Below, piece by piece: positions 29,999 to 35,967 of a stretch of DNA of 35,967 nt. The notes beneath the pieces were generated by a model that worked only from the letters and a program-made list of their open reading frames with translations, searched no databases and was not told the DNA's origin. The DNA is from Nemertoderma westbladi (lineage: Eukaryota > Xenacoelomorpha > Nemertodermatida > Nemertodermatidae), in NCBI GenBank assembly GCA_032718475.1, contig JAUCBJ010008863.1, positions 1 through 35,967 of the forward strand, given 5' to 3'. How positions within the stretch are numbered: position 1 is the first letter of the stretch; each line of letters begins with the position of its first letter. The position numbers and the translations under genes were made by a program.

Positions 29999-32279
29999 TC
30001 CACATACTATGCAAGTCTCTTCACAAATCACATTCGGGAAGTTTACCTTTAAGAGAGGGAATATGTTCGTCACCATCCATTTCCATCAAGTCATATTAAT
30101 AATAGGCAAATGAAAGTGATAGTTTCGACGCAATCAAATTTGATCCCTCTCCAGGGTGAAAATCGACGCAAATAACACCTGATTACTCTCAAAAATTAAA
30201 CTTCTATCTGTTCTGTTGATATTCGTTTATTGTTTTGTTCCGAATAACGTGCCACTGTAAACTGCTCCTTTCCTTAAATTGATAATTTAACATTGATACA
30301 AAATATTAATTCGCCGAAATGGGATTGCCCCCCCCCCCCCCCCCCCCCTCCCCTGTCTCGACGGTGCATAGTGTGATGCACCCGACTGTTCCAAAACTAA
30401 TATCTTAGCAGAATTTAGAGTGAGTTAACTATTAACTTTAGGTCTCGATAAACGCCTGAGATACTTTAAAATTCATATTTGTATTAAACAATATCCCCCC
30501 AAGTCACGATATGATGTTGACTAACAGTCGAAGGTTATAGCTATGCGACGTGTGTTACATTTAATCTCTCAAAACTCTGGTAAGGTAGGCCTAGGGAATA
30601 CTGCATTATAGTTATACTGTAAATTAAATCCTTGTTAAATTGTCTTATTTGGTCTGTTGCTATGGTAACGTGGACTGTAAATGTCACCCGAATGTGTACA
30701 ATATGACGGGAAGTATCACCATGCTTCTTAGCTGTAGTGATATTTTCAAAAAATTACAAATATAGAAGCAAATAGTTGAGTAAAGGTACACGAATTCTCC
30801 ACTTAAACTTAATAATTTTGATACTTGTGTAAATTACTCGGGTCCAAATAATGGGTCTGTGTCTGCGACATTAGACGCTATTTAATTTTATATTGCCCTT
30901 GATGTGTTCCCAAGATGTCATATAAGTTGTGTGATGGGTTTTTTGATTTTTAAAACTGTTTGTTGATTTTCTCAGGAAAAGGAAAGGTGAGACAAAGAAA
31001 TTGATAATTTAAATTTCATCTGTTGCTAAGGCGGTTACTAGGGCCGGGTTGGCGGACTGCAAGGAAATTTCGGAAATTTTCTTCTTTACCAAAGTGTTTA
31101 TAACAGTTTCAGGACAACATTGATGCATTTTTATTAACTTTAGATTTATACACTGGTACTACTAGGATCGGCATGCTGCATTGCAGCTGCATTTTTAAGA
31201 ATGCTGTGCCGGCTTGTCAACAAAATTGCACCGCCACAACTCCCTATCACCCATGACATTTGCTAGATCATCCGCATCTTTAAGGCCAGTGTCCTTTAAG
31301 ATGCGTCTCAAGAAAGTCATGGGCTGTCCACCATGCTTATTCACTCCATGAGGCTGCCAAAGTACAAGATTATGCACTGGCTGGTCCTCACGGCGAAAGC
31401 AATGTCCTGCAAAGCGGAGGCGATTTTGTTCTAGTGTCAAGCTTGGGGGAACCAATGAGACACCTCCAATGTTATATAGTGTCTGGTTGGAGATGTGTGC
31501 ATTGTACTTGACACAATGTACCCGGCGTAGCATTCTTGTGAATGTGCCATCCAGAGATTTGGTGTCCTCAGCAGTTAGAGCCCAGCATGGACTCCCGTAG
31601 AGGAGTACTGGAACTACTGCTGCTCTAAATAATCGGACCTTAAGTTTCCGATTAATTCTAGGTGACTTCCAAATCCTGGAAAGCCTATTCAAGGCTGCCC
31701 ATGCCTTTCCCTTACGTATTCGAAGGTCCTCACCTGACTTCCGGATCCATGATCCCAGGTAACAGAAGTCGTCCACATGCTCAAGCATACCATCCTTTGA
31801 GCTTATGCTCATCCGATCAGAGACTTGCTGAGGACTTTCAAAGTTAACTGTCAGAATTTTGGTCTTTCTGGAGTTAATAAAAAGACCAACACTAGAAGCA
31901 GCATGTTCTAATGAGCTGAGGAGCCGCTGGGCTCCCTCTAATGATTCTGAGAGTACTCCTAAGTCATCAGCAAAGTCTAGATCAGTTAGGTACTTGGCAG
32001 GATTTCCTCGACTTCTGGAGCCAGTAGGTGGAGTTATATATACACTGGTAATGAGACGAGATTCACTAGCATTCACCATGAACTTGTATCCTAAAATTGA
32101 AAAAACACATTTTTGAGCAAAAAACTTTGAAGCCCAAAAAAAGGCATTAAATCAAAAATGCAGAGGTGGCATCCGGCCTAGCTGGATTCGCCATGTCTTG
32201 AAGTACAAAAATCAGGTGGATGCCAACCATTAACAAAAAATGCCATCTAAACTTAATTTTCGGGAGTTGGCAGGTAGAC
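29999..32279. repeat. Right arm of FB-3, interrupted by LINE B4
   Basis: Reverse complement of 26001-27447 apart from the B4 insertion. It carries a pure C run of about 20 at 30328-30348 where the left arm has a mixed G/A run. Confidence 0.85.
31158..32038 (-). mobile_element. LINE B4, 881-bp young 5'-truncated insertion in FB-3's right arm
   Basis: Flanked by an exact 11-bp duplication TATACACTGGT (31147-31157 and 32039-32049), single in the opposite arm (ACCAGTGTATA at 26231-26241). A short (TAG)n tail lies at the 3' end (TACTACTAGG on the plus strand). The minus strand is open without frameshift from the truncation to the natural stop: TPPTGSRSRGNPAKYL, LTDLDFADDLGVL with intact FADD, LLYGSPCWALT, RLRFAGHCF and KPAQHS at the end. 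It lacks the endonuclease and most of the RT, so it cannot move alone. It is the best guide to the family-B C-terminal sequence in the window. Confidence 0.95.
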
Positions 32280-32281
32280 TA

Positions 32282-32559
32282 TATAGAAAGAACAATTTTG
32301 CATTTTATGATCTCCAATTTTCACGGTTTACTAAGCAAATGTCATTTTACCAATTTCCAAAAGAAATTTTTGAAAAATGTGGTATAGAAGTGGCTCAATA
32401 GGTAAAGTTAGCTCGAACCACTTAATCGTCTCCCAGGCTGTGTCACACTCTGGGAGGGAAATAAAACTCCTGCATTTGGGCACATTAAAAGCCGTTCATT
32501 CTCGTGACATATAAATGTGATCCACTTTTAAATGAAAATGGGACATATTTGTGGCTTCT
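32282..32559. other. Spacer after FB-3
   Basis: AT-rich, no gene recognised. TGGCTCAATAGG at 32391-32402 resembles an RNA polymerase III A box, but no B box follows. Confidence 0.4.
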
Positions 32560-33200
32560 TTTTGATATAAAAAAATATATAAAACCAAACTGGTATTCTT
32601 TATAAAGAATAAAAAATAAAATAATACGTCTAAGTGCGCCAAAACATTGTCAAAATAGTTTTTTAACATATTACAAAAGATAAAAAAGCATTTTTTCATT
32701 AATTGTGACGATTTAGCGGTTTCAATATGAACTTAAACTTTCGAAACTTTAGACTATAAATTGCAAAAAAAACTCGTGGGTGAACAAGAATTATAGAAAA
32801 ATAGTTCTTTCAACATTTTCCAAAAGATAAAAAACAAATTTTTTAATTAAATGTGATGATTTGGAGGTTCAATAGGCAGGTAAGTTTTTGAAGTTTTATA
32901 TGAAAAATTGAAACAATTTTAATGGGTGCGCTCAAAAGCTTGCAAAATTGTTCCTGTGTTTATTTTTAAAAAAATAAACAATATTTTAAATTAAAAGTGA
33001 CGATCAGACGGCTTCGATATGTATTTAAACTTTGAAATTTTAGTCTATAAAATACAACAAATCTCATAAAATGATTTACAAAGAAGTTTAATTAAATTAT
33101 ACGCACACTTACAAATAGAAATGAAAATAACAATATTTTTAATTACGTGACCTTTGGGCGGTTTTGATAGTATGTAATTATGAAATGTTTATAGGTTTGA
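32560..33200. repeat. Degenerate ~148-bp tandem repeat, four units
   Basis: Anchors GTGACGATTTAGCGGTTT (32705), GTGATGATTTGGAGGTTC (32853), GTGACGATCAGACGGCTT (32997) and GTGACCTTTGGGCGGTTT (33147) are spaced 148, 144 and 150 bp. Each is preceded by poly-T then AATTAA and followed by an AAACTTT-type segment. Units differ at many positions, so this is an old array. Confidence 0.65.
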
Positions 33201-34202
33201 ATTTCCCGCTTTTGTGAATATTAATTATAAGGATGGCAAATTGATGGGTCCATCGCCAAACGTTTTGTTTTTTTTGGGATAAATCACAAATTTCATTGAA
33301 AGTTAACAAGAATATGAAGGAAGGAGGGAGAGCCACAAAGAAGTCACTGTCCGAGGGAATGAATTATAGTTAAACACACTGTAGTTCAACATATTATTAT
33401 TGAGCGTCCAGTTAAGTTGTACTGTATAATGTTTGTAAACTTTGAAAAAAGGAAGAAAATTATAAATTCTTATCTAAGAAAATGAAGTGAAAATCGAAAC
33501 AAAGTAACTGTCAAAGCCACGCAATTAAATCACTTATAATGAAAATATATAATTTATTATTAAATAGTGATAACAAAATTACTAATTTTTTAACAAATTA
33601 CATGTAATTGAAATACGAGTGGTACTATAGAGCTATTCATAGATTTGTAGCCACATATTATGCTCTGGGATACAGGACACCTCAAAATTGTCACTTTTTC
33701 AAACAAATTAATTATTCAAGCAAATTTTCTGCGAGAAATAGGTTTAACATTGTATAATATTTTAGACATAAACTGCACTTAGAAAACGTAAGAATTGGGA
33801 GCCACATCAATTCGAGCCACAAATCAATCACATGTTTCAAACTGTTGTAACTTCGCAAATAACTACATTCTTACAAAAAACATTTTTTTTAAATAGTAGA
33901 AAAATTATTCAATTTAATCTACATAGGAAAACGACTGCAAGGCAGCCACAATTTGACCACGCAAAACATAACAGATGCAGTACTAATCCAAATGTCCAAT
34001 ATTGGGCTATTTTACGTGACCATGATCTAACAATTTTTTTATCAATGTATGGTAGCAAAGCGTATTGATAGAAATATAACAATTTTAAATATTCATTTAA
34101 ATGTTTTGTTCAGAAATTTAATTAAATATAAATTTTTTTTTAATTACTGGCTATTTTATTTAAAAAAAAAACCTGCTATATTTTAGAAAGATAACAATTT
34201 TT
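33201..34202. other. AT-rich spacer, nothing recognised
   Basis: No credible coding or RNA feature. One 78-codon ORF at 33832-34068 has unremarkable composition. Confidence 0.4.
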
Positions 34203-34430
34203 GATATCCATTTAAAAGTATTCAGAAATTCAAATAAATATATGTTTTTTAAATTTACTAGACATTTAATTTAAAAAAACTAGCTATAATTTCTAGAGCA
34301 TAATATTTTTATTTTATTTATGTTCTAGAATAGTATATAATAATTTTCTTATGTTATACAAATCTTCAACGTTGCAATACTAACAATGATATATGTCTTA
34401 AAAATGTAGTTCTCCACAATTCGTGAAGCA
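34203..34430. repeat. Unoccupied paralog of the FB-2 target repeat
   Basis: TTTAAAAGTATTCAGAAATT, then AAAAAAACTAGC and TTTTTATTTTATTTATGTTC, then TCTTCAACGTTGC match both flanks of FB-2 in order, without the 4.4-kb element. The TA corresponding to the insertion point is 34301-34302. It lies ~90 bp upstream of the tetraspanin start codon. Confidence 0.75.
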
Positions 34431-34520
34431 TTGAAACAGCTGTTGTTGTGCGATAATATATTCATGTCAAACGGGAAAACATATGAAATTAAATAAAGGA
34501 TCGAAACACACTACTACAGT

Positions 34521-35967
34521 ATGTATCTATTGAGTATCAAACTTTCATCGAATAGTCGTTGTAACTTGGTTATTATCTGCTCAGTACTGTGTGGCCTGAT
34601 TGGAGTATGGGCCATTGGTATGATGGTGTTCGGACTCTATGTAAACTTCAATGTTGTGCGAGGGACACACCTTATTCGCGATTACAATGCTCGTTCCTTT
34701 ATCGGGCTCATTCTATCCATAGGAGGTATTAACTGTATCACTACAATCATTGGATTCGTAAGTCTGTTTAGATACATCAATGAGAACAAAATCCGAGGAT
34801 TCACCAGCGAATTACCCAGTCTTAAGTTGTTGAAGAGTTACCATATTAACCTTGTAATCATCACATTGTGGTTCCTCTACTTTGTGACTTGTTGGTTAAC
34901 TTTAGCTGTCGCTATAACTTCATTAACTCATGTAGATGAGGTCGAGAGAGCTTTCAATATCGGCATAACGCACGCCATCACGGTATACATGAAGGACGTT
35001 GGGGCAAAGGTGGACATAGATGCGCTGCAGGTAGATTTTGAGTGCTGCGGTAGCAATAATTACAGCGATTGGTTGGATATAGAGTGGGCAGATAAAGGAA
35101 ATTATATGGTGCCATTCAGCTGTTGTAATTCATCGGTTTTACGGCCCTGTGTTTTAGAAGTAAACAAACAAATAACTAACTTGACGATTTTTTACCAAGA
35201 AGGTTGCATGCATAAACTTCGGGAATATTGGGAGCGACGGTTGAGTCCATTCGCTATTCTCGCATTCATAATGTTCATGACACAGGCGGGTCTCGCAACA
35301 TCGCTCCGATATCTCCAGACATCGATCCACAGCGCGTTGAAGCGAGGAAATTGGAGAGAACCGTCCAGGGGTTATCTTCTTGCCACCCCTGGAGCCGAGG
35401 TATCTGTGCAGGTAAAGGCGACGAAAATCGAAGGGGAAGTAGTCGAATTGGAACTGTTGGTGAGCGGAGATCCATTGGTTGAAAATAGTGACATTAATAC
35501 TGGGGATGAAGATAAAGTGTCTGATTTTAAGCTGGAAGAGTGCCCGGCTCCAGAACCATACTCAACACCTACAAGTCATAAGGGCACCCAACCAGCTCGT
35601 AACAACCCTACAACACCCCCTTTACCTAATAGCATCCCCGAATCACCCACTCAACCCATTAACAACCCGACACCACCACCTTTACCCAATAGCTACACCG
35701 AATCACCCACTCAACCCATTAACATCCCAACACCAACCCCTTTACCCAATAGCATCCCCGAATCACCCACTCAACCCATTAACAACCCGACACCACCACC
35801 TTTACCCAATAGCATCCTCCAAGCACTCCCTCCACCTGCAGACATCCCGCAACCACACCCATCACCCACCAAACACCGGACACCAGATCCTAACATTCCG
35901 CAATCACCTCGTGTATCCTCTAACAACAACCCTACATCGCCATTATTGCCTCACTACCAAAAAAAGC
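34521..35967 (+). CDS. Peripherin/ROM1-like tetraspanin, C-terminus beyond window
   Basis: An open frame of 482 codons without stop to the window edge. Four membrane segments lie at about 15-41, 60-83, 109-133 and 243-262. The large loop between TM3 and TM4 has the tetraspanin CCG (175-177), PFSCC (198-202), Cys210 and Cys229. RPC after PFSCC, and LRYLQTS after TM4 (262-268), point to the vertebrate photoreceptor peripherin-2/ROM1 branch, which shapes membrane rims. The N-terminus (MYLLSIKLSS) also follows that branch. The loop is ~20 residues shorter between CCG and FSCC, and has Val160 where peripherin-2 has the Cys used for disulfide-linked oligomers. The C-tail is long and proline-rich, with a 20-residue repeat. 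ATG has A at -3; in-frame TAA at 34494. A CAG|GTAAAG donor-like site at 35409-35417 means splicing cannot be excluded. Confidence 0.88.
   Translation, partial: MYLLSIKLSSNSRCNLVIICSVLCGLIGVWAIGMMVFGLYVNFNVVRGTHLIRDYNARSFIGLILSIGGINCITTIIGFVSLFRYINENKIRGFTSELPSLKLLKSYHINLVIITLWFLYFVTCWLTLAVAITSLTHVDEVERAFNIGITHAITVYMKDVGAKVDIDALQVDFECCGSNNYSDWLDIEWADKGNYMVPFSCCNSSVLRPCVLEVNKQITNLTIFYQEGCMHKLREYWERRLSPFAILAFIMFMTQAGLATSLRYLQTSIHSALKRGNWREPSRGYLLATPGAEVSVQVKATKIEGEVVELELLVSGDPLVENSDINTGDEDKVSDFKLEECPAPEPYSTPTSHKGTQPARNNPTTPPLPNSIPESPTQPINNPTPPPLPNSYTESPTQPINIPTPTPLPNSIPESPTQPINNPTPPPLPNSILQALPPPADIPQPHPSPTKHRTPDPNIPQSPRVSSNNNPTSPLLPHYQKK
35601..35815 (+). repeat. In-frame 60-bp tandem repeat in the tetraspanin C-tail
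   Basis: Units begin at 35601, 35661, 35721 and 35781 (last one partial). Each encodes about NNPTPPPLPNSIPESPTQPI, with substitutions such as NIPTPTP and NSYTESP. The exact multiple-of-three length and preserved frame support its being translated. Proline-rich motifs (PPPLP) could bind SH3 or WW domains; that is inference. Confidence 0.9.

Larger units (their letters stand above)
26001..32279. mobile_element. FB-3: 6.3-kb foldback element with ~1.4-kb inverted arms
   Basis: GTCTACCTGCCAACTCCCG begins at 26001 and its complement ends at 32279, with TA on both outer sides (25999-26000 and 32280-32281). The left arm (26001-27447) pairs with the right arm (29999-32279) once LINE B4 is removed, giving arms of about 1447 and 1390 bp. 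The loop holds LINE B3. No transposase was recognised; a short open segment at the inner arm end is listed separately. Arm divergence is greater than in FB-2, with several indels. Confidence 0.85.

Noticed and set aside
32391-32460. Possible tRNA or tRNA-derived SINE head (TGGCTCAATAGG resembles an A box)
   Set aside because: No B box at the proper distance and no cloverleaf or SINE tail could be found.
35228-35482. ORFs overlapping the tetraspanin in other frames
   Set aside because: Shadows of the tetraspanin coding frame, which has family motifs.
35412-35967. Treating everything after the CAG|GTAAAG site at 35409 as intron
   Set aside because: The frame stays open to the window end with in-frame 60-bp repeats that keep a protein period, which favours coding; transcript data would decide.

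Overview
The window is animal nuclear DNA. It is AT-rich and full of non-LTR retrotransposons (LINEs), foldback (inverted-repeat) elements, a minisatellite and homopolymer tracts. It holds two host-type genes of metazoan families: an SLC6-type transporter and a peripherin/ROM1-like tetraspanin. No bacterial operon, CRISPR array, rRNA or convincing tRNA is visible. The species cannot be named from sequence alone; a marine invertebrate is a guess from the style of the repeats.

Layout. 1-1609: decayed LINE (family A) cut by the window edge. 1612-2514: first copy of a composite dispersed repeat built from a 15-bp-subrepeat foldback plus an antisense LINE-B fragment. 2704-3278: small TA-flanked inverted-repeat element. 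3338-5557 (minus): intact single-exon SLC6-like gene. 5673-7646: a 14-bp minisatellite starting about 115 bp upstream of that gene's start codon. 7671-12167: foldback element (FB-1) whose loop received LINE B1, itself split by LINE B2. 12856-13714: a fuller copy of the small inverted-repeat element. 13896-18275: a 4.4-kb element (FB-2) with 575-bp inverted arms and TA duplication, carrying remnants of a transposon-type ORF. 19090-22225: LINE C, nearly full coding length. 22259-22776: broken proline-rich ORF. 23055-25255: second copy of the composite repeat, interrupted by a 1.28-kb insertion. 26001-32279: a 6.3-kb element (FB-3) with about 1.4-kb inverted arms, LINE B3 in its loop and LINE B4 in its right arm. 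32282-34520: AT-rich spacer with a degenerate ~148-bp tandem repeat. 34521 to the window end (plus): peripherin-like tetraspanin, open at the edge.

The strongest result is an insertion history that can be read directly. LINE B1, B2 and B4 each have ~11-bp target duplications. B4 is absent from the opposite arm of the same foldback, which preserves the empty site. FB-2 sits in a dispersed repeat whose unoccupied paralog lies at about 34.2-34.4 kb. All the larger foldbacks are compatible with insertion at TA, and two of three carry LINE-B DNA between the arms. The candidate unusual system is this set of long-armed, TA-targeting foldback elements. The two host genes have no visible functional link to each other; both are intronless where visible, and both depart from family consensus at key residues.
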